Shown: one piece after another, positions 6,098 through 13,173 of the stretch
How the letters are laid out: each line of letters opens with the position of its first letter
How positions within the stretch are numbered: position 1 is the first letter of the stretch
Assembly (NCBI GenBank): GCA_039029455.1
Contig: JBCCGE010000091.1
Span: forward strand, 1 to 13,173
Source of the DNA: JBCCGE01 sp039029455
GTDB lineage: Bacteria > Pseudomonadota > Gammaproteobacteria > Arenicellales > Poriferihabitantaceae
Reading direction: 5' to 3'
DNA: 13,173 bases
The notes under the pieces: generated by a model
The model's input: only the letters and a program-made list of their open reading frames with translations
Database searches by the model: none
Told to the model about the DNA's origin: nothing
Position numbers and translations under genes: made by a program

Positions 6098-6409
6098 TCA
6101 CAATACCATGACAATCCGCTCATGCTCTCTCAGTGACTTATAGATCGAATCCAGCTGACTTTGCGACCGAATCTGCAGTCGGCAACGCCACGCAACGTAA
6201 CGCTGGCTTTTGCTGGCATTGGATTCAAATCCCAGTACCTGATCATCCCGCAGATGACCAATCAGAATTGAACGGATCAACACACTATCCGGCTCTATTA
6301 ATTCGACATCGGACTGTGCCATAAAGACTTTCAGGGTGATCGTGCACGGAAAACTCAGTTTTCCATCGTGATCAAGTTTTAAGGGCTGAGGGGACTTCCG
6401 CACGTTCAA
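6098..6409 (-). CDS. ybeD: YbeD/DUF493 family protein of unknown function
   Basis: A 103-residue protein of the YbeD (DUF493) family, a small ferredoxin-like alpha/beta fold related to ACT-type regulatory domains. Its function is not established; its near-invariant position between dacA and lipB suggests a link to lipoate metabolism, but that is inference. Recognition rests on that position, the core LSFPCTITLKVFMAQ (residues 18-33), the strand RYVAWRCRLQIRS (about 69-81), and the C-terminus ERIVMVL, close to the IVRMVL end of E. coli YbeD (87 residues). The frame opens with a TTG at 6407-6409 that overlaps the dacA stop by four bases (TTGA); a GTG at 6401-6403 is an equally possible start giving 101 residues. 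No ATG occurs before the conserved core, and neither start has a Shine-Dalgarno, so translation is probably coupled to dacA. Confidence 0.88.
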   Translation of the reverse strand: MNVRKSPQPLKLDHDGKLSFPCTITLKVFMAQSDVELIEPDSVLIRSILIGHLRDDQVLGFESNASKSQRYVAWRCRLQIRSQSQLDSIYKSLREHERIVMVL

Positions 6410-7617
6410 AAAAGGCGTTTTACAGAATCAACAAGCTTCGACCACCATGGGCCCTCCGGATAGTCCTTGTTGATATACAGAGACTGCTTGTGGAACGGTT
6501 CACCATCAAATTTAAACTCAATTTCTCCAACTCGCATGCCGTTCTCCAACGGTGCTTCAAGCTCTTCCGGAGCCTCGAGAGCGGCAGACAGTAAATCCTG
6601 TTTCCCCTTGGGAAACACGATGCCAATGGCTTCCTTAACACCGACATTTGCAGTGCCTTGCTGCCCCATCCACAGTGGCACCTCCTTTACCGCCTCACCG
6701 TCGGGGTAAAGCAACAAACCATCGTAAGCTGCGAAACCGTACTGCAACAACGACTGCACAAAATCCGCGCGTTTCTTTTTGGACTCGGTGCCGGTAACCG
6801 CGGCAAGCAAACGCACGTCGTCCCGCTTCGCAGTCCCGATCAGCCCGTAGCCCGCCGACTTGGTGTAACCGGTTTTGATACCGTCGACGCTTGGATCACG
6901 CAAAAGCAGGACGTTACGGTTTTTTTGGGTAATGTCGTTGTAGGTATACTCTCGTTGTGAATAGTATTTGTAGTAGTCAGGGAAGCGACTGATTAATGCG
7001 ATCGAGAGTTTCACCAGATCCCTCAGCGTGCTGTAATGATTTTCACCGGGAAGCCCATTACTGTTGGTGAAATGGGTGCCTGTCATGCCAAGCTCAGCCG
7101 CCATATGATTCATACTGACTGCGAATCCCTGCTCGGTACCCCCCAGGTGCTCCGCCAGGGCAACAGATGCATCGTTTCCGGACTGTATGATCAGTCCGCG
7201 TAACAGATCCTCAACCAGTACATGGGTATCGACCTGAATAAACATTCGCGAACCGCCCGTTTTCCAGGCCTTTTTACTAACGTATACCTCATCGCCCAAA
7301 CCCAGCTCGCCTTTTTCAAGAGCGTTAAACACTAGAAAACTGGTCATAAGCTTGGTCAGGCTTGCCGGTTCAATCCGTTGATCGGCATTCTGTTCGCCCA
7401 GAACCCAACCTGAGTGATGATCGACGAGAATCCACGCTCTGGCATCGACGTCCGGTACCGGCACAACGGAGCGCACGGTTTCAGGGATGCCGACCAGATC
7501 TTTGCTTTTAATTTCATCCGAAACAGCGCTCGTTGCGGTCACTAATGCTGCTGTGAAGAGTGCAGCGACAGACCGGGCTGCCGTTCGGGTTTTTGTAAGG
7601 AGGTGTAAACCAGACAT
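6406..7617 (-). CDS. dacA: D-alanyl-D-alanine carboxypeptidase DacA (PBP5/PBP6 family)
   Basis: A low-molecular-weight penicillin-binding protein that removes the terminal D-Ala from pentapeptide stems, limiting cross-linking and helping keep cell shape. The 403-residue length equals that of E. coli PBP5. A signal peptide (about 1-32) precedes the peptidase domain with SLTK (S86 nucleophile, K89), SGN (146-148) and KTG (248-250). The C-terminal beta-sandwich domain follows, and residues 390-403 (PWWSKLVDSVKRLF) form the amphipathic helix that anchors these enzymes to the periplasmic face of the inner membrane. The ATG at 7615-7617 has no Shine-Dalgarno; the gene begins 42 bases after rlpA. 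It overlaps ybeD by four bases at its 3' end. In Pseudomonas the gene at this position is called dacC, so the symbol is a matter of naming. Confidence 0.96.
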   Translation of the reverse strand: MSGLHLLTKTRTAARSVAALFTAALVTATSAVSDEIKSKDLVGIPETVRSVVPVPDVDARAWILVDHHSGWVLGEQNADQRIEPASLTKLMTSFLVFNALEKGELGLGDEVYVSKKAWKTGGSRMFIQVDTHVLVEDLLRGLIIQSGNDASVALAEHLGGTEQGFAVSMNHMAAELGMTGTHFTNSNGLPGENHYSTLRDLVKLSIALISRFPDYYKYYSQREYTYNDITQKNRNVLLLRDPSVDGIKTGYTKSAGYGLIGTAKRDDVRLLAAVTGTESKKKRADFVQSLLQYGFAAYDGLLLYPDGEAVKEVPLWMGQQGTANVGVKEAIGIVFPKGKQDLLSAALEAPEELEAPLENGMRVGEIEFKFDGEPFHKQSLYINKDYPEGPWWSKLVDSVKRLF

Positions 7618-7659
7618 GATTTGATTTTAACGATGCCGTATGGGCAAAATCCCGTTAAA

Positions 7660-8529
7660 TTATGGCAACGTGACGACTTTTCTTGCCACCGGATGACCCA
7701 CCATACGTTCAAGACGGCTCTGTTGCTGATTTCGCTCATCCGCACTGGCATAAGGTCCTACCTGCACGCGGAATGGTGGCCCGAGTGCTTGCAGATCATC
7801 ATCCTGTTCCGGATGCAGTCTGAAACCGGACAGTTTCAGCAGTTGCCGAAGGTTTTGCGCATTATGCCAGCTGTTGTAGGCCCCAATCTGCAGCACGTGG
7901 CGTGGACCGACCCGTGAGCTGTCAGGTGCCTTGGTTGGCCTCGCCGTATTGGCCTGCTGAACACGGTTCACCGAAATAACCCGGAGGCGGATTCGAGCGG
8001 TACCCCTATCCGCAAACCTCAGGCGGTGTGCCGCAGCATACGATAGGTCCAGAACTCGATTGTGCAGGAACGGACCGCGATCATTGACTTTGACAGTCAC
8101 CTTTCGGCCGTTTTCAAGATTCGTGACTTCGACAAAGCTGGGCAACGGCAGTGTCGGGTGAGCCGCTGTCATAGCAAACATTTCGTAGGGTTCGCCGCTG
8201 GACGTTCGTCGCCCCTGAAACTTTTCCCCGTACCATGACGCAATACCGGTTTGCTCGAAACCTTCAGCAGTTTGCATCGGCACGTACGATCTGCCAAACA
8301 CCGTATAAGGTTTATTTCCGGTTTTGCTGAGTGGCAGATAGACCGGCACCGCATCCGGAATCTGGTCAATATTTTTCGGAACAGATGCTGGCGGTCGATC
8401 CCCACCAAAGAATCCTCCTGAGGACGCTGCAGGAGCGTGCTCAACGCTGCCCTGTCGATTACTGCAGCCTGAGATCACAAAAACCACAGAGCACAGAATC
8501 AGCGCCGTCAGACGAACCTGTTTACCCAC
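7660..8529 (-). CDS. rlpA: Septal-ring lytic transglycosylase/lipoprotein RlpA
   Basis: RlpA is an outer-membrane lipoprotein that, in Pseudomonas aeruginosa, cleaves glycan strands lacking stem peptides at the septum and helps daughter cells separate; in E. coli it localises there but appears inactive. The 289-residue protein has a lipoprotein signal (hydrophobic 7-20, ISGC with C22 as lipidated cysteine), a linker, the double-psi beta-barrel domain (about 94-188, beginning GIASWYGEKFQGRRTSSGEPY and containing VNDRGPF), and a C-terminal SPOR domain (about 211-289) that binds denuded glycan. E113 and D150 sit 37 residues apart, as do the catalytic E120 and D157 of the P. aeruginosa enzyme, so activity is expected. 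The start is GTG at 8527-8529 with at most a weak upstream GAG; an internal ATG would lose the signal peptide. It follows mltB by 47 bases. Confidence 0.95.
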   Translation of the reverse strand: MGKQVRLTALILCSVVFVISGCSNRQGSVEHAPAASSGGFFGGDRPPASVPKNIDQIPDAVPVYLPLSKTGNKPYTVFGRSYVPMQTAEGFEQTGIASWYGEKFQGRRTSSGEPYEMFAMTAAHPTLPLPSFVEVTNLENGRKVTVKVNDRGPFLHNRVLDLSYAAAHRLRFADRGTARIRLRVISVNRVQQANTARPTKAPDSSRVGPRHVLQIGAYNSWHNAQNLRQLLKLSGFRLHPEQDDDLQALGPPFRVQVGPYASADERNQQQSRLERMVGHPVARKVVTLP

Positions 8530-8576
8530 GATCCGACTCTAAATAAGTTCTGTACGCTAACTGCGAGGTCCGAACG

Positions 8577-9581
8577 TCACTGGGATTGACGTCGTCGATC
8601 AATCTGATGCGACAGCTCAGTAATTGCCATGGCATAGTTTACGCTTGGGTTGTAACGGGTGATGGCGTAAAAATTTCGAAACCCGACAAAATACCTTTTT
8701 CCATTTTCCTGAGTCAGTCCCAACAATGCCGCTTTCTTGCTTGCTCCCGAGGAGTCGAATCTAACTCCGGCCTGACTGAGAGCGTCCATTGTCAGCTTTG
8801 GTTTCGCTCGACGAGTCACCATTTCTTTACCGGACTCAGAGAGCGGTTCAGCCACGGCGGAAAAAATTTTCTGCTGTCTGTTCCAGCCATGAACGGCCAG
8901 ATAGTTACCCACACTGCCTATCGCATCCTCAACTTCGTTGACCAGATCCCGTTTTCCATTAGCGTTGAAATCGACGGCATAAGCTTCATAGCTTGTCGGC
9001 ATAAACTGGGGGATACCGATCGCCCCGGCGAATGAACCCAGCACTGCGGTTGGATCAATGCCTTCCTTACGTGTTGTATTCAAGAACGTTCTCAACTCTT
9101 TACCAAAAAATTTACTGCGTCTTGGAAAATCAGCGGTCAACGTTACCAGAGCATCCAGAACCCGTTCACCGCCTAGACGCCGGCCGTAGTGAGTCTCGAC
9201 CCCGATCAAGGCCACCAGAATTCGCTGCGGAACCCCGTATTCCCGCTCAACCGCCTGCAGCGTTGATTTATTCTCCTGCCAGAATTCAACCCCTAGACGA
9301 ATCCGATCATCGTTTATGAACAGCTTGCGGTACTTGTACCAGGGCAACGACTCGTACTGTCGATTCATCAAATCGATAATTTTCTGATCAACATTCGCCT
9401 GTTCCAGCACACTGACCAATTCGTCGCGGGGATAGCCGTCCTCTGCCACCATGACATCAACGAGCCTGACCAGCGCAGGGTACTTGCCCACTGACACCGA
9501 AGCCAGCAATGGTTCAGAAACACACAATGACAGCAGCATGATACCTGTCAGGATGGGACGAAAAGGATAGCGATTAATCAT
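8577..9581 (-). CDS. mltB: Lytic murein transglycosylase B (MltB/SltB1 type)
   Basis: A family 3 lytic transglycosylase that cuts MurNAc-GlcNAc bonds to give 1,6-anhydro ends, the fragments that muropeptide recycling uses. In the 334-residue protein the catalytic glutamate is E129 in GVETHYGR. Other family features are SFAGAIGIPQFMPTSY (183-198) and an EF-hand-like loop with DFNANGKRD (204-212), as in the calcium site of E. coli MltB. The N-terminus is a signal peptide, but the cysteine at 20 is preceded by Leu-Ser-Leu, which lacks the small residue a lipobox needs before Cys; cleavage by signal peptidase I near 27-30 is more likely. This suggests a soluble periplasmic enzyme like Pseudomonas SltB1, which holds this place in the operon. 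The ATG overlaps the rodA stop (ATGA), implying translational coupling. Confidence 0.95.
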   Translation of the reverse strand: MINRYPFRPILTGIMLLSLCVSEPLLASVSVGKYPALVRLVDVMVAEDGYPRDELVSVLEQANVDQKIIDLMNRQYESLPWYKYRKLFINDDRIRLGVEFWQENKSTLQAVEREYGVPQRILVALIGVETHYGRRLGGERVLDALVTLTADFPRRSKFFGKELRTFLNTTRKEGIDPTAVLGSFAGAIGIPQFMPTSYEAYAVDFNANGKRDLVNEVEDAIGSVGNYLAVHGWNRQQKIFSAVAEPLSESGKEMVTRRAKPKLTMDALSQAGVRFDSSGASKKAALLGLTQENGKRYFVGFRNFYAITRYNPSVNYAMAITELSHQIDRRRQSQ

Positions 9582-10687
9582 CTTGATAACGTTTTCTTGT
9601 GTCGGTGTATGCTCATGAGCATACCGAAGCCAATTAACAGCGTCACCATGGACGTGCCGCCGTAGCTTATCAGGGGTAGTGGTACGCCTACTACCGGCAG
9701 TATTCCACTGACCATGCCTACATTAACAAACACATAAAAGAAAAATGTAACGGCCAGGCTGCCGCCAAGCAATCTTGAATAGGTGTCTTGTGCATAGAAC
9801 GCGATCAGTAGTCCGCGTACAACAATAAAAACATAAAGCAGCAGCAGCAGAAGCACACCCAACAAACCAAACTCCTCTGCGTAAACCGCAAACACAAAGT
9901 CGGTACTTCGTTCAGGAATAAATTCCAGCTGCGCCTGGGTACCGGACAGCCAACCTTTGCCGCCCACACCGCCCGAGCCAATTGCGATCATCGACTGAAT
10001 CGTGTGATAGCCGGCCCCTAATGGATCCGCCCAGGGATCGAAAAGAGTCAGAATTCGACGTTTTTGATATTCGTGCAGAACGAAAACCCAGAGTGCAGGT
10101 GCGGCTGCGCCAAGCAACAGTCCTACTCCGACAATTAATTTCCAGCTAATACCGGCGAGAAATATAACGATGATTCCTGTTGACGCAATCAGAATAGCGG
10201 TTCCGAGATCCGGTTGCATGACAACCAGAACCGTCGGCAGTAAAACCACAATAATCGCCAGAATAAGATATCCCGCGCGCGGCGGAAGAGTGGTTCGGGT
10301 CAGAATCCAGGCCACCATCATCGGTACCGCCAGCTTCATTATCTCCGCAGGCTGAAACCGAAAAAATCCGAGATTAATCCAGCGCTGCGCACCCTTTCCT
10401 ACAATGCCAAAGCCGAGAACCAAAAACAATAAAGCCAGACCGAGGGCGAAAATATAGGGCGACCACCGGGACAAAGTCATCGGCGATATCTGGGCAAACA
10501 CGATCATCAGGATAAATCCAAATCCGATCCGGATCGATTGTTTGATCACCAGTGAAAGATTCTCACTTCCAGCACTGAACAGAACGACCAGACTGAGGGC
10601 AGCGAGAATAGTAATGACACTCAGCAGCGGCAGGTCTATCGAGAAACCTCGATCGACCCGTCTGCCGAGAATTGATTGGGCCATCAT
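9578..10687 (-). CDS. rodA: Rod-shape SEDS peptidoglycan glycosyltransferase RodA
   Basis: RodA is the SEDS-family polymerase that makes glycan strands from lipid II during elongation, paired with the PBP2 transpeptidase encoded just upstream. The 369-residue length matches E. coli RodA (370) and hydrophobic segments for about ten membrane helices are visible. Conserved features include GKGAQRWINLG (98-107), RFQPAEIMKL with E115, VMQPDLGTA (157-164), the loop FIPERSTDFVFAVYAEEFG (256-274) with the catalytic Asp at 263 (D262 in E. coli), and the signature GVPLPLISYGGTS near the C-terminus. The first of two adjacent ATGs (10685-10687) overlaps the mrdA stop in an ATGA; the second is two codons in phase and equally possible. 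At the other end it overlaps mltB by four bases. Confidence 0.97.
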   Translation of the reverse strand: MMAQSILGRRVDRGFSIDLPLLSVITILAALSLVVLFSAGSENLSLVIKQSIRIGFGFILMIVFAQISPMTLSRWSPYIFALGLALLFLVLGFGIVGKGAQRWINLGFFRFQPAEIMKLAVPMMVAWILTRTTLPPRAGYLILAIIVVLLPTVLVVMQPDLGTAILIASTGIIVIFLAGISWKLIVGVGLLLGAAAPALWVFVLHEYQKRRILTLFDPWADPLGAGYHTIQSMIAIGSGGVGGKGWLSGTQAQLEFIPERSTDFVFAVYAEEFGLLGVLLLLLLYVFIVVRGLLIAFYAQDTYSRLLGGSLAVTFFFYVFVNVGMVSGILPVVGVPLPLISYGGTSMVTLLIGFGMLMSIHRHKKTLSR

Positions 10688-12567
10688 TGAGTCAGCGCGA
10701 ATTGTTCCGGCTTTAGCGGCGCTTCAAACATTTTTAGCCGGTCAATCAGATAATAGTCGAGAAGCTCCCGGGCAATTGGTGCTGCCGTCCGACTGCCACT
10801 GCCGCCATGCTCGATGATTACTGCGATGGCAATTTTGGGATCTTCAAGGGGAGCAAAGCCGATAAAAAGTGAGTGGTCCTTGAACTTCTTTTCAATTTTC
10901 GTTTCGTCATAGGACTCATTTTGGGGAATACTTTTCACCTGAGCCGTTCCGGTCTTTCCCGCCATCTCATAGGTAATATCCTGACCGATTCGTCGTGCGG
11001 TTCCCTTCTTGCCATGGACAACATCACGCATTGCGTCGAGTACGTAGTCATAGGCGTTGCCTTTGTTAACTTCAACGGTGTTCTCGATTCTGGGATCGAC
11101 GTGTTGCTGATTCTGACTTCGAGGATTTTCCGTTGCGGACAGAAATCGTGGCTTGATTCTTCGCCCTCTGTTGGCAAGTGTTGCCGTAGCAGCGGCCAGT
11201 TGCAGTGGAGTCACCAGCATATAACCCTGTCCAATACCCGTAATGACCGTTTCACCTGGATACCAGGGTTGGTCCTTGACCCGGCGTTTCCACGTTTTTG
11301 ACGGCATCAGTCCCGTGGGTTCACCCAGCATGTCCACACCGGTTTGTTCACCAAAGCCAAACTCAGTCATACCTTCATGCAGGCGGTCAATGCCGAGATT
11401 TTTTGCCAGTCGGTAGAAGTAGACGTCACATGACTGAACGATCGCGTCACGGCCGTCAACGTGGCCGTGACCGGTTTTCTTCCAGTCACGGTATCGGTGC
11501 TTGCGGTTAGGTAAACTGTACCAGCCCGGACAAAAGGTCTTAGCGCCTGGGTCCATATTGTTTTTCATCCCAACCAGCGACATAAAACCCTTGATCGTGG
11601 ATCCCGGTGCATAACGCCCAAAGAGCGCCCGATTCAGAAGCGGTCGACGTTCGGATGCCCGCAACTCGTTGTACGACTTTTTGCTGATGCCGTTTACGAA
11701 CGGGTTTGGGTCATAGGTCGGATAACTGGCAAATGCCAGGATTTCGCCGGTCTGCGGCTCAATGGCTACCACTGCACCCTCATACTGTTCTAAAGCCTTA
11801 ACCGCCTTTTCCTGCAGTTTGATGTCGAGACTAAGGTGTACAGTCTGACCAGAGTCAGGCGCAATATGCTCCAGACTGCGGACTACGCGCCCGTGGGCAT
11901 TTGTTTCCACACGTTCAAAACCGGATTTGCCCAGTAGTATGGATTCGTAAAACGCTTCGATCCCGCTTTTGCCAATGTACTGCAGACCGCGATAGGTTTC
12001 CTGATCAACTCTTTCAAGATCATCGCTGGAAATTCGACCCACATATCCCACAACGTGAGCTGTTAACGGTCCGTGCGGATAATCCCGCTGCAGTCGTGCT
12101 TTTAACTCAGCGCCTGGATAACGATGAAGGTTAACGGCCAGGCGGGCGGCCTCGTCCTCTCTCAGATTTGCCCGCAACGTCTGACGTTCAAAGGACGGTC
12201 TTCTTTTCAGCAGCTGTCCAAATCGTTCCAGATCCTCGTTGCTGAGTTCAACCAATTGACCGAGTTCATCCAGCATGCCATCCATGTCCTCAACCAGATC
12301 CGGGAGGATCTCAAGGTTGAATACCCGGAAGTTTTGCGCCAGAACTTCGCCATTGCGATCGTATATAAATCCCCGTACCGGTGGCAGTGGCATCAGGTCG
12401 ACACGATTGTTCTGCGCCAGCTCGTAAAAACGATTGTGCTGCACAACCTGCAGATAGACCATTCGGCCACACAGGATAATCGTCAAAACAGTGACGAAAA
12501 CCAGCATGAAAATTAGTCGGCCGTGAACGATGCGGCTTTCGACAAGATAGTCGCGAACCGGAATCAT
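10684..12567 (-). CDS. mrdA: Penicillin-binding protein 2, elongation-specific transpeptidase
   Basis: PBP2 cross-links the strands made by RodA and allosterically activates it; it is the target of mecillinam in E. coli. The 627-residue protein (E. coli 633) has a short cytoplasmic tail, one membrane helix (about 17-38), the pedestal domain beginning VRGFIYDRNGEVLA (64-77), and a transpeptidase domain from about 240. Catalytic motifs are STIK (S323, K326), SCD (379-381, the SxD form expected in PBP2s rather than SxN) and KTGT (538-541). The pedestal retains GLQYIGKSGIEAFYE (194-208). The ATG at 12565-12567 has only a distant AGGA upstream. It begins 27 bases after mreD and overlaps rodA by four bases, so PBP2 and RodA are probably made in a coupled way that fits their 1:1 complex. 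Confidence 0.97.
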   Translation of the reverse strand: MIPVRDYLVESRIVHGRLIFMLVFVTVLTIILCGRMVYLQVVQHNRFYELAQNNRVDLMPLPPVRGFIYDRNGEVLAQNFRVFNLEILPDLVEDMDGMLDELGQLVELSNEDLERFGQLLKRRPSFERQTLRANLREDEAARLAVNLHRYPGAELKARLQRDYPHGPLTAHVVGYVGRISSDDLERVDQETYRGLQYIGKSGIEAFYESILLGKSGFERVETNAHGRVVRSLEHIAPDSGQTVHLSLDIKLQEKAVKALEQYEGAVVAIEPQTGEILAFASYPTYDPNPFVNGISKKSYNELRASERRPLLNRALFGRYAPGSTIKGFMSLVGMKNNMDPGAKTFCPGWYSLPNRKHRYRDWKKTGHGHVDGRDAIVQSCDVYFYRLAKNLGIDRLHEGMTEFGFGEQTGVDMLGEPTGLMPSKTWKRRVKDQPWYPGETVITGIGQGYMLVTPLQLAAATATLANRGRRIKPRFLSATENPRSQNQQHVDPRIENTVEVNKGNAYDYVLDAMRDVVHGKKGTARRIGQDITYEMAGKTGTAQVKSIPQNESYDETKIEKKFKDHSLFIGFAPLEDPKIAIAVIIEHGGSGSRTAAPIARELLDYYLIDRLKMFEAPLKPEQFALTQ

Positions 12568-12594
12568 GTCGTTCTTAATCTCATTCCTGCCATC

Positions 12595-13101
12595 TTATCC
12601 CCGATCTGTAATGTGATTGCGTTGTCTTATAAAACGCAGCAATGTGTAGACAAATGGCCACAAAAGTGTTGTCGCAAGCGCGCTTTGGAGAATTGAAAAT
12701 CTGAACGTTGCGCCTCCAACCACGTTGTATATCCAGTACACCAGCATCAACTCGACAACCGAGACCACAAAAATCACAACGCATTGCTGCCAGAGATGAT
12801 ACATCCGCAAGCGACGATGCGCAGCGAGTGCGACCGCTGCCACCAGAGATTTAGCAATAGCGTGGTGACCAAAAAGAGTGTGCTCGATTAAATCCACGAC
12901 AAATCCGGTTAACCAACCCCATCCGACACCGACTCGCCCTGGAAGTGCCAGACACCAGTAGAACAAAACCAGAGTGACCCAGTTTGGCACCGCGTCCTGC
13001 ATCCAGTGCGGATACGGAATCACAGTTAACAAAAAAGCTACCAAAAAGGTTGAAACAATGATCCAGACTCCCGACCGATTTCTGCTTTTGACCACACTCA
13101 T
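12595..13101 (-). CDS. mreD: Rod-shape-determining membrane protein MreD
   Basis: MreD is an inner-membrane component of the elongation complex that binds MreC and modulates its activation of PBP2-RodA. The 168-residue protein (E. coli 162) is almost wholly hydrophobic, with segments at about 12-30, 38-54, 59-71, 78-93, 103-125 and 136-155, and a basic C-terminal tail. The family block is GWGWLTGFVVDLIEHTLFGH (60-79), corresponding to the G-x-x-x-D-x-x-x-x-x-x-x-G motif around helix 3. The ATG at 13099-13101 overlaps the stop of the upstream frame, read here as mreC, by four bases (ATGA), and mrdA follows 27 bases downstream. No Shine-Dalgarno is seen, consistent with coupling to mreC translation. 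Confidence 0.93.
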   Translation of the reverse strand: MSVVKSRNRSGVWIIVSTFLVAFLLTVIPYPHWMQDAVPNWVTLVLFYWCLALPGRVGVGWGWLTGFVVDLIEHTLFGHHAIAKSLVAAVALAAHRRLRMYHLWQQCVVIFVVSVVELMLVYWIYNVVGGATFRFSILQSALATTLLWPFVYTLLRFIRQRNHITDRG

Positions 13102-13173
13102 TGCAAAGAATCCGTTACCGGCTGAGAATGAGGTCTCTTATCCGAAGGCTGTTGTTGATCGGTCCACAACAAC
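13098..13173 (-). CDS. mreC: MreC, last 24 codons (gene enters from the right edge)
   Basis: Only the 3' end is in the window: an open frame LLWTDQQQPSDKRPHSQPVT followed by DSLQ and a TGA at 13098-13100. MreC is the periplasmic scaffold that activates PBP2-RodA. The assignment rests on three things: the LLW that ends the folded beta domain of many MreC proteins (VLLLW in E. coli as I recall it), a polar proline- and glutamine-containing tail of the kind seen at MreC C-termini, and the 4-base stop/start overlap with mreD. The other frames hit stops here. The fragment is too short for certainty, but mreC is the expected neighbour. Confidence 0.72.
   Translation of the reverse strand, partial: LLWTDQQQPSDKRPHSQPVTDSLQ

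Larger units (their letters stand above)
5435..13173 (-). other. Likely single operon: mreC-mreD-mrdA-rodA-mltB-rlpA-dacA-ybeD-lipB
   Basis: Nine consecutive minus-strand genes have either 4-base overlaps (mreC/mreD, mrdA/rodA, rodA/mltB, dacA/ybeD) or gaps of 27, 47, 42 and 33 bases, with no hairpin-plus-T-run terminator between them. The main promoter must lie beyond the right edge, presumably ahead of mreB or mreC. Internal promoters inside coding sequence cannot be excluded by eye. Confidence 0.65.

Noticed and set aside
7596..7605. A textbook Shine-Dalgarno TAAGGAGGTG on the plus strand
   Set aside because: The ATG that follows at 7616 reads ATG ATT TGA and stops at once; the stretch is the antisense of the dacA signal-peptide codons.
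7618..7659. Possible internal promoter and GGG/CCC hairpin between rlpA and dacA
   Set aside because: The TTAAAAT near the dacA start has no -35 at usable spacing, and the stem is only three base pairs.
10873..11301. A 142-codon plus-strand open frame opposite mrdA
   Set aside because: It overlaps the PBP2 transpeptidase domain with intact catalytic motifs and shows no independent coding evidence.
1..13173. Search for a defence island, mobile element, CRISPR array, toxin-antitoxin pair or biosynthetic cluster
   Set aside because: All coding space is taken by recognisable core envelope and housekeeping genes; there are no transposase or integrase genes, no spaced repeat array, no tRNA-like fold and no shift in base composition that I can see.

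Overview
The window is a dense stretch of gammaproteobacterial chromosome that encodes cell-envelope and housekeeping functions. The LptD/SurA pair, the UbiK-ComM pair, MurU and the PBP2-RodA-MltB-RlpA-DacA-YbeD-LipB order are all typical of Gammaproteobacteria, and the last order is close to that of Pseudomonas. Base composition looks balanced and even throughout. I see no mobile element, phage gene, CRISPR array, tRNA or rRNA, and every gap between genes is shorter than 300 bases.

Right part, positions 13173 to 5435, all minus strand: a tightly packed nine-gene run in transcription order mreC (only the last 24 codons) - mreD - mrdA (PBP2) - rodA - mltB - rlpA - dacA (PBP5) - ybeD - lipB. 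Four junctions overlap by 4 bases and the others are 27-47 bases apart. This is one likely operon for the elongation machinery (MreC/MreD scaffold, the RodA polymerase and PBP2 transpeptidase), enzymes that trim or open the wall (MltB, RlpA, DacA), and the first protein lipoylation enzyme.

Middle part, 4619-5434: murU, a muropeptide-recycling nucleotidyltransferase, is the only plus-strand gene. It converges on lipB (11-base gap) and diverges from lptD. The 61-base lptD/murU gap holds a perfect 10-bp inverted repeat, each arm of which carries an exact TATAAT facing outward, and a separate 7-bp hairpin at the predicted 5' end of the lptD transcript.

Left part, 4618 to 1, minus strand: lptD (outer-membrane LPS translocon) - surA (periplasmic chaperone for outer-membrane proteins) - ubiK (ubiquinone biosynthesis accessory factor) - comM/yifB (N-terminal 131 codons, running off the edge). 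lptD and surA are a functional pair, since SurA assists LptD assembly. The switch from surA to ubiK-comM, where pdxA-ksgA would be usual, is a synteny change.

No novel defence, mobile or biosynthetic system is visible. The points worth a second look are regulatory and organisational: the symmetric lptD/murU promoter region, near-absence of Shine-Dalgarno sequences, the merged elongasome operon, murU without amgK, lipB without lipA, and a pair of helically phased direct repeats upstream of comM.
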